From: JBOHER01 sp050701115 | GTDB taxonomy: Bacteria > Actinomycetota > Actinomycetes > Mycobacteriales > Pseudonocardiaceae | Direction: 5' to 3' | NCBI GenBank assembly: GCA_050701115.1 | Contig: JBOHER010000444.1 | Location: forward strand, 1-39,104 | Length of the DNA: 39,104 bases | Part shown: positions 16,744 to 25,063 of the stretch, piece after piece | How positions within the stretch are numbered: position 1 is the first letter of the stretch | Layout: every line of letters begins with the position of its first letter | The notes under the pieces: model-generated | What the model was told of the DNA's origin: nothing | Databases searched by the model: none | What the model saw: the letters and a program-made list of their open reading frames with translations, nothing else | Made by a program: the position numbers and the translations under genes

Positions 16744-17745
16744 GTGATGGCGCTGCTGGAAGTTCGAGACCTTTCGGTTGTCTTTCAACGCAAAGGTGAT
16801 GAGCCGTCGATCGCGGTGGACAACATCAGTTTCGATGTGGAGCCCGGGCAGACCGTCGGCTTGGTCGGCGAGTCCGGGTGCGGAAAGTCGGTCACTTCGC
16901 TTGCCGTTATGGGCCTGCTGCCACGCCGCGGGGTGCGCGTGTCCGGGTCGGTGTCGTTCGACGGAACCGATCTGCTCACCCTGCCGCAGAAGGCAATGGA
17001 CGAGCGGCGTGGACGCGACCTGAGCATGGTGTTCCAGGATCCGCTGTCCTCACTGAACCCGGTCGTGCAGATTGGTCTGCAGATCACCGAGGTGCTCGAG
17101 CGCCACCGGGGAATGCCCCGCAAGAAGGCCAGGAACGAGGCGGTCGAGTTACTGAACCGGGTGGGCATTCCTGACCCATCCCGGCGGCTATCGGAGTATC
17201 CACACCAACTCTCCGGCGGTATGCGCCAGCGGGCCCTGATCGCGATGGCCCTTGCCTGCAAACCCAGGCTGCTGATCGCCGACGAGCCCACCACCGCGCT
17301 CGATGTGACGATCCAGGCGCAGATCCTGAACCTGCTGAAGGACCTGGTGACCGAGACCGGTGCCGCACTCGTCATGATCACGCACGACCTCGGAGTTGTC
17401 GCCGGACTGTGCGATGAGGTGAACGTGATGTACGCCGGGCGGATCGTCGAGCGCGCCGAGCGGCACAACTTGTTCGGCCGGCCACGGCATCCCTACACGC
17501 ACGGCCTGCTGGGATCGATCCCGCGCCTGGACATTCCGCGGGGGGAGAAGTTGGTGCCGATCAGGGGATCGATCGCGGACAACATCCCGTGGGCAGATGG
17601 GTGTGCGTTCGCGCCGCGGTGCCCCAATGTCCTTGACCGGTGCACGAACGTCACCCCGGATCTTGTGCCGGACGGTGGCGGGATGCTGCGGTGCCACAAC
17701 CCCGTTGCTCAACTGGCCGAGGCCGAACAGGAGGTCAGCCGATGA
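16744..17745 (+). CDS. Peptide ABC transporter ATPase, DppD-like
   Basis: A 333-residue ABC ATPase. Walker A is GESGCGKS at 42-49, the signature is LSGGMRQR, Walker B is LLIADEPTTALD, and the H-loop is MITHDLG. The C-terminal oligopeptide-transporter region (HPYTHGLLGSIPRLD, then a Cys-containing segment FAPRCPNVLDRCTNVTPDL) is typical of DppD. It hydrolyses ATP with DppF to power import. Start is GTG 16744 or ATG 16747. The stop overlaps the next ATG (ATGA). Confidence 0.93.
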   Translation: MMALLEVRDLSVVFQRKGDEPSIAVDNISFDVEPGQTVGLVGESGCGKSVTSLAVMGLLPRRGVRVSGSVSFDGTDLLTLPQKAMDERRGRDLSMVFQDPLSSLNPVVQIGLQITEVLERHRGMPRKKARNEAVELLNRVGIPDPSRRLSEYPHQLSGGMRQRALIAMALACKPRLLIADEPTTALDVTIQAQILNLLKDLVTETGAALVMITHDLGVVAGLCDEVNVMYAGRIVERAERHNLFGRPRHPYTHGLLGSIPRLDIPRGEKLVPIRGSIADNIPWADGCAFAPRCPNVLDRCTNVTPDLVPDGGGMLRCHNPVAQLAEAEQEVSR

Positions 17746-18905
17746 GTGAAGTGCTGGGCTCCGGAACTGCGACTTTCTCGGCAGCCGAGTCTACAGTGGA
17801 CGATTCGCTGGTGACCATCGATGGCCTGAAGGTGCATTTCCCCATCAAGCGAGGAATCGTGTTCGACCGCACCGTCGGCCACGTGTACGCCGTGGATGGA
17901 GTGGATCTGCGCATTCGCCGTGGCGAAACCTACGGCCTGGTCGGAGAATCCGGGTGCGGTAAGACCACACTGGGACGCGCACTGCTGCGGTTGGTCGAGC
18001 CGACCGGCGGCCGGATCGTGTTCGACGGTGTCGACCTGGCCTCGCTCAAAGGTGAGCCGCTCAGGCGGATGCGCAGGCGAATGCAGATGGTGTTCCAGGA
18101 TCCGATGTCCAGTTTGGACCCTCGGCAGTCCGTCGCCTCCATTCTCGTGGAGGGAATGCGCGCGCATGGCCTCGACCAGGACAAGGTGAGTACCGATCGT
18201 CGGTTGCGTGAACTGCTCGATGCGGTCGGGTTGCCGGTGGGCTCCCTGCGTAAGTACCCACACGAGTTCTCCGGCGGCCAGCGGCAGCGGATCGGGATTG
18301 CCCGCGCGCTCACCGTGGAGCCGGATCTGATCGTCGCCGATGAGCCGGTGTCCGCACTGGACGTGTCCGTCCAGGCGCAGGTGCTGAATCTGCTGGAGAA
18401 GTTGCAGGACGAGTTCGGCCTTACCTACCTGGTGATCGCGCACGATCTCGCGGTGGTCCGGCACATCTCGGACCGCATCGGCGTGATGTACCTCGGCGCG
18501 CTGGTGGAAGAGACCAACGCCGACGAGTTGTACGCGACCCCACTGCACCCGTACACCAAGGCACTCATGTCGGCGATCCCGGTGCCGAATCCACAGGTGG
18601 AGGACACCCGCGAGCAGGTGCTGCTCAGCGGAGACCTACCCTCGCCTGCCAACCCACCGCGTGGCTGCCGGTTTCACACCAGGTGTCCGTGGCGACAACC
18701 GGAGCGGTGTGATTCCGAACGGCCACCGCTTCGGGAGGTCCTGCCGGGGCACCGGGTGGCGTGTCACTACGCGGAGGACATCCAGCAAGGCCGGATCGAG
18801 CCGCACGAGGTCACCGCTGAGCCGGTCGATGTCGACACCGGCGTCGCCCCGGACGTCCCGCTCATCGGGCCCGCGTCTCTGACGGAGTCGCTGGGACAGC
18901 ACTGA
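17742..18905 (+). CDS. Peptide ABC transporter ATPase, DppF-like
   Basis: A 387-residue ABC ATPase. Walker A GESGCGKT is at 68-75, signature FSGGQRQRIGIARAL, Walker B LIVADEPVSALDVS, H-loop VIAHDLAVV; the C-terminal HPYTKALMSAIPVPNP and Cys-rich RCPWRQPERC follow. ATG 17742 overlaps the DppD stop; the upstream open frame runs inside dppD and is not coding. Residues 1-22 and the last 40 residues extend beyond the usual DppF core. The last 44 nt overlap the convergent eamA gene, and a strong hairpin at 18910-18943 ends the operon. Confidence 0.93.
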   Translation: MSEVLGSGTATFSAAESTVDDSLVTIDGLKVHFPIKRGIVFDRTVGHVYAVDGVDLRIRRGETYGLVGESGCGKTTLGRALLRLVEPTGGRIVFDGVDLASLKGEPLRRMRRRMQMVFQDPMSSLDPRQSVASILVEGMRAHGLDQDKVSTDRRLRELLDAVGLPVGSLRKYPHEFSGGQRQRIGIARALTVEPDLIVADEPVSALDVSVQAQVLNLLEKLQDEFGLTYLVIAHDLAVVRHISDRIGVMYLGALVEETNADELYATPLHPYTKALMSAIPVPNPQVEDTREQVLLSGDLPSPANPPRGCRFHTRCPWRQPERCDSERPPLREVLPGHRVACHYAEDIQQGRIEPHEVTAEPVDVDTGVAPDVPLIGPASLTESLGQH

Positions 18906-19860
18906 CCGTCCCGAGGGCAAGTCGCCGCCGACTTTCCCTCGGGCGGGAGCCCAGTAACACGCCGAGGATGACTACCGCGCCCGCGATGAGTTCGACCATC
19001 GTCGGTCGCTCACCGAGCAGCAGGAATGCCATCGATATGCCGACGACGGGCACCAGCAGGGAAAACGGGGCGACGATCCCTGCGGGATTGCGTCGCATCA
19101 ACGTCGACCAGATGCCGGAACCGGCCACGGTGCCGATCAACACGACGTAGGTCAGTCCCGCCAGCGCGATCCACCCCTGGTCGGTGTTGATCGCCTGGAA
19201 CGCGGTCGGACCGGCGGATGGTCCCTCGAAGATCACCGACAGCGCGAACATCGGCAGCGGAGGGACCACCGACATCCAGAGCGTGACGTGCAGTGGGTTG
19301 ATCCGGTCGCGGCCGGGGTGGCCCGCGGGCTGCAACGCCTTGCGGCTGCACAGGTTGCCGACGGCCCAGCTCAGCGCGGCGAGCAGGGTCAGCACCACCG
19401 GCAACAGAGCGGCATGCTCGGCGCGCTGCCAGGCGATGGCGCTCATCCCGGCCACGGCGAGGGCGATACCTGCCAGGGCACGCGCGGTGACCCGCTCGTG
19501 CAGCAGCACCGCGCCGAGCAGCACGGTGAAAGGCGCGGAGGCCTGCAACACCAGCGATGCGAGTCCGGTCGGCATGCCGAGATCCATGCCGACGAACAGG
19601 AAGGCGAACTGGCCGGTGCCGAACCCGAGGCCGTACCCGATCAGCCAGCGGGGCCGTACTCCTGGCCACGGCACCAGCAGGATCGTCGGGATAGCGATCA
19701 CCACGAAGCGGAGCGCCCCGGCGAACAGGGGTGGGAAGTGCTCGATCGTGGCGTGGATGGCGAGGAAGTTGCAGCCCCACATGACGGCGACAGCGATGGC
19801 GAGCAGGCGGTCTCGGGAGGACATGGATTCGACGGTGGCGGTAATAACCGTGAAGGACAA
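18862..19860 (-). CDS. EamA/DMT-family membrane exporter
   Basis: A 332-residue drug/metabolite transporter with about ten TM helices and two EamA repeats. Landmarks are WGCNFLAIHATIEHFPPLFAGALRF, LQASAPFTVLLGAVLLHERVT (end of repeat one) and FSLLVPVVGISMAFLLLGERPTMVELIAGAVVILGVLL (end of repeat two, quoted in overlapping short segments by role only). Members often export amino acids or drugs. ATG 19860 and ATG 19824 (MSSRDRLLAIAV) are both possible; the second gives the usual family start. It is divergent from a LysR gene, its likely regulator. Its last 44 nt overlap dppF. Confidence 0.85.
   Translation of the reverse strand: MSFTVITATVESMSSRDRLLAIAVAVMWGCNFLAIHATIEHFPPLFAGALRFVVIAIPTILLVPWPGVRPRWLIGYGLGFGTGQFAFLFVGMDLGMPTGLASLVLQASAPFTVLLGAVLLHERVTARALAGIALAVAGMSAIAWQRAEHAALLPVVLTLLAALSWAVGNLCSRKALQPAGHPGRDRINPLHVTLWMSVVPPLPMFALSVIFEGPSAGPTAFQAINTDQGWIALAGLTYVVLIGTVAGSGIWSTLMRRNPAGIVAPFSLLVPVVGISMAFLLLGERPTMVELIAGAVVILGVLLGSRPRESRRRLALGTVSAVPATPSETRAR
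18910..18943. terminator. Hairpin terminator after the peptide-transport operon, inside the eamA 3' end
   Basis: Arms 18910-18917 and 18936-18943 (CCCGAGGG/CCCTCGGG) plus an inner 6-bp stem (19-24 with 29-34 of the 18900s) form 14 pairs with one mismatch and a CCGC loop. It begins 5 nt after the dppF stop. It also lies in the last 27 codons of the convergent eamA gene, so it could only stop eamA transcripts before their stop codon. Confidence 0.6.
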
Positions 19861-19875
19861 GCGAATTAATCTTCA

Positions 19876-19890
19876 ACATATGTGTAGCGT
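19876..19890 (+). promoter_or_regulatory. LysR/eamA divergent control region
   Basis: The 36-72 nt gap between the divergent starts contains ACATATGT, an 8-bp palindrome (19876-19883), next to TAGCGT (19885-19890), a -10-like box that places the LysR transcript start exactly at ATG 19897. LysR proteins usually bind such shared regions and control the divergent gene as well as themselves. Confidence 0.4.
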
Positions 19891-19896
19891 GGCTTC

Positions 19897-20808
19897 ATGG
19901 ATGTCGGCCGGTTACGTGCACTGCGCGAATTCGCTGATCGCGGCAGCCTGACGGCGGCCGCGGCGGCGCTGCACTGCACGACGTCGGCGGTGTCGCAGCA
20001 ATTGCGTGCGCTCCAGGCAGAGGTGGGGGTGCCGCTGACCGAACCGGCCGGCCGGGGGTTGCGCCTCACTGATGCCGGCCGGGCGTTGGTGATTCGGGCA
20101 GATGAGGTGCTGGCCGCTCTGGATCGGGCCGAATCCGAGCTCGATGTCTACCGCAGCGCCCCGCGCGGCCGGGTGCGGGTTGCCATTTTTCCCTCGGCGG
20201 CACTGCTGTTGCTGCCCGGATTTCTGCACCGCGTCGGCGAGTACCAGGAGTTGGACGTGGAGGTTCGCGATGTCGACATGACACCATCCGAGGTGCCCGG
20301 CCTGCTCGCCGATTTCGATGTGGTCGTTACCCATCGCGATGAGCACGCGGAATCCTTGGCCTCGGATCGGCTCGACGTGGTGCACCTGTTCCGAGAGCCG
20401 CTCGATGTCGCATTGCCACCAGGGCATCGGCTGTCGGGCAGGCGCAAGGTGGACCTCGCCGAACTGGCGGGTGAGCGCTGGCTCGGGGTGGATCTCGGGT
20501 TCCCGGTGGACGATGTGCTGCGCTCGCTGACGGTGCGCACCGGGGTTCGTCCTGAGGTGGTGCAGCGGATCAACGACTTCCGGATCACCGAGGCGCTCGT
20601 CGCCTCCGGTCACGGAGTCGCGCTGCTACCTCGGTACACAATGGACAGTCGGGGCGGCAGGAGACTGCTCCGCAGGCCGATCGCGGGTATCCGTGCGGCC
20701 CGGCACGTCGAAGCGATCACGAGGGCCGGTGGACCGAGCCGGCCCGCGGTGGCGAGGGTCATCGATCTCTTGCGCGCCGAGTCGCTCGCCGTGACGGGAT
20801 CCGGATAG
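19897..20808 (+). CDS. LysR-family transcriptional regulator
   Basis: A 303-residue LysR protein. The winged helix-turn-helix covers residues 1-60 (LRALREFADRGSLTAAAAAL and TTSAVSQQLRALQAEVG). The effector-binding domain follows from about residue 88 (RGRVRVAIFPSAALLLLPGF). It is probably the regulator of the divergent EamA exporter, in which case its ligand may be the exported compound. The mRNA appears leaderless. The gene ends 15 nt before the convergent leuA stop. Confidence 0.9.
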   Translation: MDVGRLRALREFADRGSLTAAAAALHCTTSAVSQQLRALQAEVGVPLTEPAGRGLRLTDAGRALVIRADEVLAALDRAESELDVYRSAPRGRVRVAIFPSAALLLLPGFLHRVGEYQELDVEVRDVDMTPSEVPGLLADFDVVVTHRDEHAESLASDRLDVVHLFREPLDVALPPGHRLSGRRKVDLAELAGERWLGVDLGFPVDDVLRSLTVRTGVRPEVVQRINDFRITEALVASGHGVALLPRYTMDSRGGRRLLRRPIAGIRAARHVEAITRAGGPSRPAVARVIDLLRAESLAVTGSG

Positions 20809-20823
20809 CCGGGTGCGCTACGC

Positions 20824-22617
20824 CTACCGGTGCGCCCTATTGATCGCCGAAATGACTGCGCGGAGGGAGGCGGTGACGATGGACGGGTCCACTCCGACGC
20901 CCCAGTAGACCCGGTCCTCCACTGCGCACTCGATGTAGCAGGCGGCCCGGGCGTCATCGCCTGCGGTCATCGCGTGCTCGCTGTAGTCCAGCAGCCGGAC
21001 GTCGTAGCCGACGGTGGTGAGCGCGTCGAAGAACGCGGCGATCGGGCCGTTGCCGGAACCCGTGATCGTCTGCACCTCGTCCTCGACCCGCACGGTCGCG
21101 CTGATCTCGTACTCGCCGCCGCCGTTATCGGTGACGTGCGAACGCACCAGCTCCAGCGGGCTTCGCGAGGTGAGGTACTCCGAGGAGAATGCCGCCCACA
21201 TGGTGTCCGGGTCGACCTCGCCGCCCTGAGTATCGGTGTGCCGCTGGACCACCTGCGAGAACTCGATCTGCAGCCTGCGCGGCAGGTCCAGCTGGTGCTC
21301 GGAGCGCATGATGTAGGCGACGCCGCCCTTGCCGGACTGCGAGTTCACCCGGATCACGGCCTCATACGTGCGGCCGACGTCCTTCGGGTCGATCGGCAGG
21401 TACGGGACCTCCCACGGGTGCTCGTCCACCGGCACGCCCGCTTTCTCCGCGGCCGCGTTGAGCGCGTCGAAGCCCTTGTTGATCGCGTCCTGGTGGCTGC
21501 CCGAGAACGCTGTGAACACCAGGTCGCCGCCCCACGGGCTGCGCTCGGGTACCGGCAGCTGGTTGCAGTACTCGACGGTGCGCTTGATGTCGTCGATGTC
21601 GGAGAAGTCGATCTGCGGGTCGATGCCCTGGCTGAAAAGGTTCATGCCCAGCGCGACCAGGTCGACGTTGCCGGTGCGCTCGCCGTTGCCGAACAGGCAG
21701 CCCTCGATCCGATCGGCGCCCGCCTGGTAGCCCAGTTCGGCGGCCGCGACGGCGGTACCCCGGTCGTTGTGCGGGTGCAGCGACAGGATGATCGAGTCGC
21801 GGCGATCGAGGTTGCGGCCCATCCACTCGATGGAGTCCGCGTACACGTTCGGCGTGGCCATCTCCACCGTGGACGGCAGGTTCATGATGATCGGGCGCTC
21901 CGGCGTCGGCTGCCAGATCTCGGTGACCGAGTTGCACACCTCGGCCGCGTAGGACAGCTCGGTGCCGGTGTAGGACTCCGGCGAGTACTGGAACCGGAAA
22001 TCGGTGTCCGGATACTTGCCCGCGAACTCCTGCGCCAGCTCCGCACCCTGCGTGGCGATCTTCTTGATGCCCTCGCGCTCCTCGCGGAACACCACCCGCC
22101 GCTGCAGGATCGAGGTCGAGTTGTATATGTGCACGATGGCCTTCGGGGCGCCCTCGAGCGCCTGAAAGGTCCGCTCTATCAGCTCGTATCGGCACTGGGT
22201 GAGGGCCTGGATGCGCACGTCGTCAGGGATGGCGTTCTCTTCGATGATCTCGCGCACGAAGTCGAAGTCGGTCTGGCTGTCCGCCGGGAACCCGACCTCG
22301 ATCTCCTTGTAACCCATCCGGACCAGCAGCTCGAAGAACTTGCGCTTGCGGGCGGGCGACATCGGGTCGATCAGCGCCTGGTTGCCGTCCCGCAGGTCCA
22401 CCGCGCACCACAGCGGGGCGCGCGCGATCCGCACCTCCGGCCAGGTGCGGTCGGGCAGCGTGATGTCCTCCACCAGCCGGTACCACGGCCGGTAGCGGTG
22501 CACCGGCATGGAGCTGCCGAGCTGGGCGTTCCAGACCGGCTGGTCGGCGGGCGCAGGGCGGGACGGGGTGTGGACGCCGTGCTGGGACGCCTGATGAGAG
22601 TGGGCTGAGCTGGCCAT
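20824..22617 (-). CDS. leuA: 2-isopropylmalate synthase
   Basis: A 597-residue LeuA of the long actinobacterial type. It condenses acetyl-CoA with 2-oxoisovalerate, the first committed step of leucine synthesis. The TIM-barrel domain begins APLWCAVDLRDGNQALIDPM; metal/substrate residues include the LRDGNQ Asp and LHPHNDRGTA; GCLFGNGERTGN is the second LeuA signature. The C-terminal domain (from about 475) is the leucine-feedback regulatory domain. ATG 22617 follows GCAGGAGACC. An attenuator-type leader lies upstream. The sequence looks complete. Confidence 0.95.
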   Translation of the reverse strand: MASSAHSHQASQHGVHTPSRPAPADQPVWNAQLGSSMPVHRYRPWYRLVEDITLPDRTWPEVRIARAPLWCAVDLRDGNQALIDPMSPARKRKFFELLVRMGYKEIEVGFPADSQTDFDFVREIIEENAIPDDVRIQALTQCRYELIERTFQALEGAPKAIVHIYNSTSILQRRVVFREEREGIKKIATQGAELAQEFAGKYPDTDFRFQYSPESYTGTELSYAAEVCNSVTEIWQPTPERPIIMNLPSTVEMATPNVYADSIEWMGRNLDRRDSIILSLHPHNDRGTAVAAAELGYQAGADRIEGCLFGNGERTGNVDLVALGMNLFSQGIDPQIDFSDIDDIKRTVEYCNQLPVPERSPWGGDLVFTAFSGSHQDAINKGFDALNAAAEKAGVPVDEHPWEVPYLPIDPKDVGRTYEAVIRVNSQSGKGGVAYIMRSEHQLDLPRRLQIEFSQVVQRHTDTQGGEVDPDTMWAAFSSEYLTSRSPLELVRSHVTDNGGGEYEISATVRVEDEVQTITGSGNGPIAAFFDALTTVGYDVRLLDYSEHAMTAGDDARAACYIECAVEDRVYWGVGVDPSIVTASLRAVISAINRAHR

Positions 22618-22703
22618 GAGTCGATGGTCTCCTGCTTCTGGGGTTCGCGCTAGCGAGCGCGGATGAGATGACCGGCGCTGCGTCGTTTAGACGTCGGCAA
22701 GCC

Positions 22704-22741
22704 CCGCGACGGGGAGCCGGTCTGGTCAGGCCCCGTCGCGG
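22704..22741 (-). promoter_or_regulatory. leuA leader attenuator hairpin
   Basis: On the minus strand an 11-bp perfect stem (22741-22731 with 22714-22704) begins in the last codons of the leader peptide and contains its stop codon in the loop. A weaker competing pairing is possible between CGTCG at 22711-22707 and CGACG at 22696-22692. A further 6-bp hairpin lies closer to the leuA Shine-Dalgarno. This is the arrangement expected for ribosome-mediated attenuation. Confidence 0.6.
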
Positions 22742-22767
22742 CAGCGAAGCAGGAGAGCGCGTGCCAC
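22726..22767 (-). CDS. leuA leader peptide (13 aa, three consecutive Leu codons)
   Basis: GTG 22767 opens a 13-codon frame (M)ARALLLRCRDGA ending TGA 22726. The codons CTC-CTG-CTT encode three leucines immediately before the attenuator stem. Ribosome stalling at these codons under leucine shortage would change leader folding and raise leuA expression, as described for actinobacterial leuA leaders. TAAGCT at 22780-22775 is a -10-like box that puts transcription start next to the GTG, so the leader mRNA may be leaderless. An in-frame ATG at 22791 is an alternative start. Confidence 0.6.
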   Translation of the reverse strand: MARALLLRCRDGA

Positions 22768-22904
22768 GTCCGTCAGCTTAACCTCCCGCATCCGATCGAG
22801 GGAAACGCACCCTCGCGGTGGTGTTGTCCGAACCGTTACTCCGCCGGCGCAAGTCGATCACGTTGCCATGGCGAGCAGTCGTTTCGCGTGCCAGACTGCG
22901 GGGC

Positions 22905-23306
22905 ATGGCCGAGCATGCTGATAAGCCACGCAGGGACGCGCCGGACACGTCATCCGATGCGGAGCAGCCGCAACGCCAGCGCAAACCCGCGGTCGACTGG
23001 GCAGCGGTGAAGGACCAGTCGGTTGGACTGCTCGCGGCCGTCGTGCGGTGGATCGGCTTGATCTTCGCGCTGATCCTGGTCCTGCACATCATCTTCACCA
23101 TCGCAGGCGCCAACCCGGACAACGGCATCGTGCAGTTCATGAACAGTTGGGCAGATCCGCTCACCCTCGGGTTCCAGGACCTGTTCCAGCCCGAGGACGA
23201 GAACCTGCGGGTCCTGATCAACTACGGCATCGCCGCCATCTTCTGGCTGATCGTTTCCGCCGTTGGGTCCCGGATCGTCCGCAGGATCGGTGGGGTGTCG
23301 TCCTAG
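22905..23306 (+). CDS. Small two-TM membrane protein, unknown function
   Basis: A 133-residue protein that I do not recognise by name. Residues 1-40 are charged and hydrophilic. TM1 is about 49-71 (GLLAAVVRWIGLIFALILVL) and TM2 about 107-125 (NYGIAAIFWLIVSAVGSRIV), with a loop containing Asp/Glu (NPDNGIVQ, FQPEDENLR). It ends RRIGGVSS. ATG 22905 is preferred over upstream in-frame starts because a CAGACT box sits 8 nt before it and the upstream residues are not membrane-like or conserved in style. It is divergent from leuA and overlaps the convergent nitroreductase by 4 nt. Confidence 0.75.
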   Translation: MAEHADKPRRDAPDTSSDAEQPQRQRKPAVDWAAVKDQSVGLLAAVVRWIGLIFALILVLHIIFTIAGANPDNGIVQFMNSWADPLTLGFQDLFQPEDENLRVLINYGIAAIFWLIVSAVGSRIVRRIGGVSS

Positions 23307-23902
23307 AACGCCGACGTCCCCCAATTGGCGAAGGCCACTTCGCCCAGCGGCAGCCGCGTCCGCGGGGCGCGCTCGCGGTCGATCCTGCGCTGCTCGCCGA
23401 GCAGCTCCGGCGACCCCTGCACACCGATCGCGATAGCGGCCAGTGGAGCAGCGTGGTCGGGGAGCGCGAACGCCTTCCGGATCGCATCGCGATCGAAACC
23501 CGCCATCTGATGTGCCGCCAGCCCTTCGGCGACGGCCTGCAGCACGAGGTTCTCGGAGGCGAGACCGACACCGTATTCGGCGAGCGGAATGGTGCCCTTC
23601 TCGTTGCGCGTGACCATGATCGCGACCAGCAGTGCGCTTGCCCGGTGCGCCCACGCCTTGTTGCCGTCGTTGAGCGCCGCGAAGATGCGCGCGTACACCG
23701 GGTCACCCCTGCGGCCGACCAGGTAGCGGGCGGGCTGAGTGTTGCCGTAGGACGGCGCCCACCTGGCGGCCTCGAGGACCGCGCGCAACTGCTCGTCGCT
23801 GACCTCGCCCTCCGGGGCGAACGCGCGCGGGCTCCATCGTCGAGCCACTAGCTCGTGCACCGCGACGCTGGTCTGTGCTGGCTTGTCGACCGGCTTGGTC
23901 AC
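23303..23902 (-). CDS. Nitroreductase-family flavoprotein
   Basis: A 199-residue FMN-dependent nitroreductase-like protein. RRWSPRAFAPEGEVSDEQL and EAARWAPSYGNTQPARYLVG are the conserved FMN/NAD(P)H region; a second part, VGLASENLVLQAVAEGLAAH, is also typical. Members reduce nitro compounds, quinones or flavins, and the physiological substrate is unknown. GTG 23902 follows GAAGGAGG with good spacing; the open frame upstream belongs to the decayed neighbour. It overlaps the convergent membrane-protein gene by 4 nt. Confidence 0.88.
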   Translation of the reverse strand: MTKPVDKPAQTSVAVHELVARRWSPRAFAPEGEVSDEQLRAVLEAARWAPSYGNTQPARYLVGRRGDPVYARIFAALNDGNKAWAHRASALLVAIMVTRNEKGTIPLAEYGVGLASENLVLQAVAEGLAAHQMAGFDRDAIRKAFALPDHAAPLAAIAIGVQGSPELLGEQRRIDRERAPRTRLPLGEVAFANWGTSAF

Positions 23903-23922
23903 CGAGCCTCCTTCAGCCTCAG

Positions 23923-24844
23923 TTAGATCGCGTATTCCCAGGTCACCAAGGCATGCGCGCCGAACCACCCACTGACGACCGCCACCGCAGCAAGGGTAAG
24001 CAGCACCGTGGCGGGCCTGCGTTTGGTCAGCGTCAGCGCCACCGGAATGAGCAGGATGAACGCGGGCAGCAGCAGGCGCGCCTTGGAGTTCATCAACCCG
24101 TTCGATCCGATGGCCATGGCTAGCACGCCGATCGCGTACACCAGCAGCGGCGGCAAGGCCAACGGCGATGATCAATGCCGCGGCGGTCGGCCGCACCAGC
24201 CCGGCCAGCGCGCAGCACGCCGCAGCGGAGATCCACTGCCTGCGTAGCAGGAACGCCAACGACTAGGCCGCCAGCGCGCAGAACATCGCCTCCGAGTAGG
24301 TCATGGACAGCACGACACCCATCGGCGATGCCGCGAACAGGGTGACGAGCACCAGGCCTGCCCGCCGGGAGCCGCCGGTGATCTCGCAACCGATCCGGGC
24401 GAGCCCGTATGCGGCGAGCACCCCGAATGTGGCGGTCACCAGGAACGCCGCCGGTCCAAGGGCGAGGAAGGGCAGTTCGGCGACCCAGCCGACCAGCACC
24501 GGATAGCCGGGGAAGAACGCCAACGGCGTTTCCGGGGAGCGCAGACCGTGCGCGTCGACCAGCCAGCCGGGGACCCCGCCGTAGCCGCCCGCGGCGATTC
24601 CCAGGTACCACTGTCCGTCCCAGGAGGCCAGTTCGGTGCGCGCCGTGGTGTCGTTGACGGCCGCCATGGCCATCAGGATCAGTACGCCCAACTGACGCAC
24701 CGCGAGGAAAGCGATGGCTGGGGCGAGGGCGACCAGGATCCGGCGCAGACGCGCGGCGTGCAGGTGATGACGTGGCACCTGTTCAGGCGCGGAGTGCTCG
24801 GCATGCTCGCGCGTGAGCACGTCGGTGACCGGCCCGCTCGTCAC
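23923..24844 (-). pseudogene. Decayed PIG-V-like mannosyltransferase (multi-TM glycosyltransferase)
   Basis: Read from GTG 24844, the frame encodes a multi-TM protein with SWDGQWYLGIAAGGYGG, typical of PIG-V-type/lipid-linked mannosyltransferases. It is interrupted by TAG at 24265-24263, where the context (CALAA-stop-SLAFLLRRQW) suggests a Trp codon mutated to amber. The same frame continues to about 24160, then similarity shifts frame into PPLLVYAIGVLAMAIGSNG and ends at 23923 (VTWEYAI). Intact relatives are about 400 residues; only about 307 codons are left, so about 100 residues appear deleted at the frame junction. No functional enzyme is expected. Confidence 0.7.
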
Positions 24845-25063
24845 TGCTCGCTCCCATCGGCGTCGAATGCGTGCTGCCCGGCCAACCCTAGTGCGCGAGG
24901 AGCACCCGTTTCGCGCCCGGCAGGCGATGATCCGAGTGGCCGGGACCACACACGACCCCTGGTTCGGGCACCCACCCCGGTACCCTGAGATGCAACAGTG
25001 GGACGGCGCTCGCCCCGGCAAGGTAGGGCATCGGACGCCTCCCGGCGAGGAGGTTGACGCGCT

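Noticed and set aside
20830..22608. A plus-strand open frame of about 590 codons opposite leuA
   Set aside because: Low-complexity Arg/Val/Asp/Leu translation with no motif; leuA on the other strand carries all signatures.
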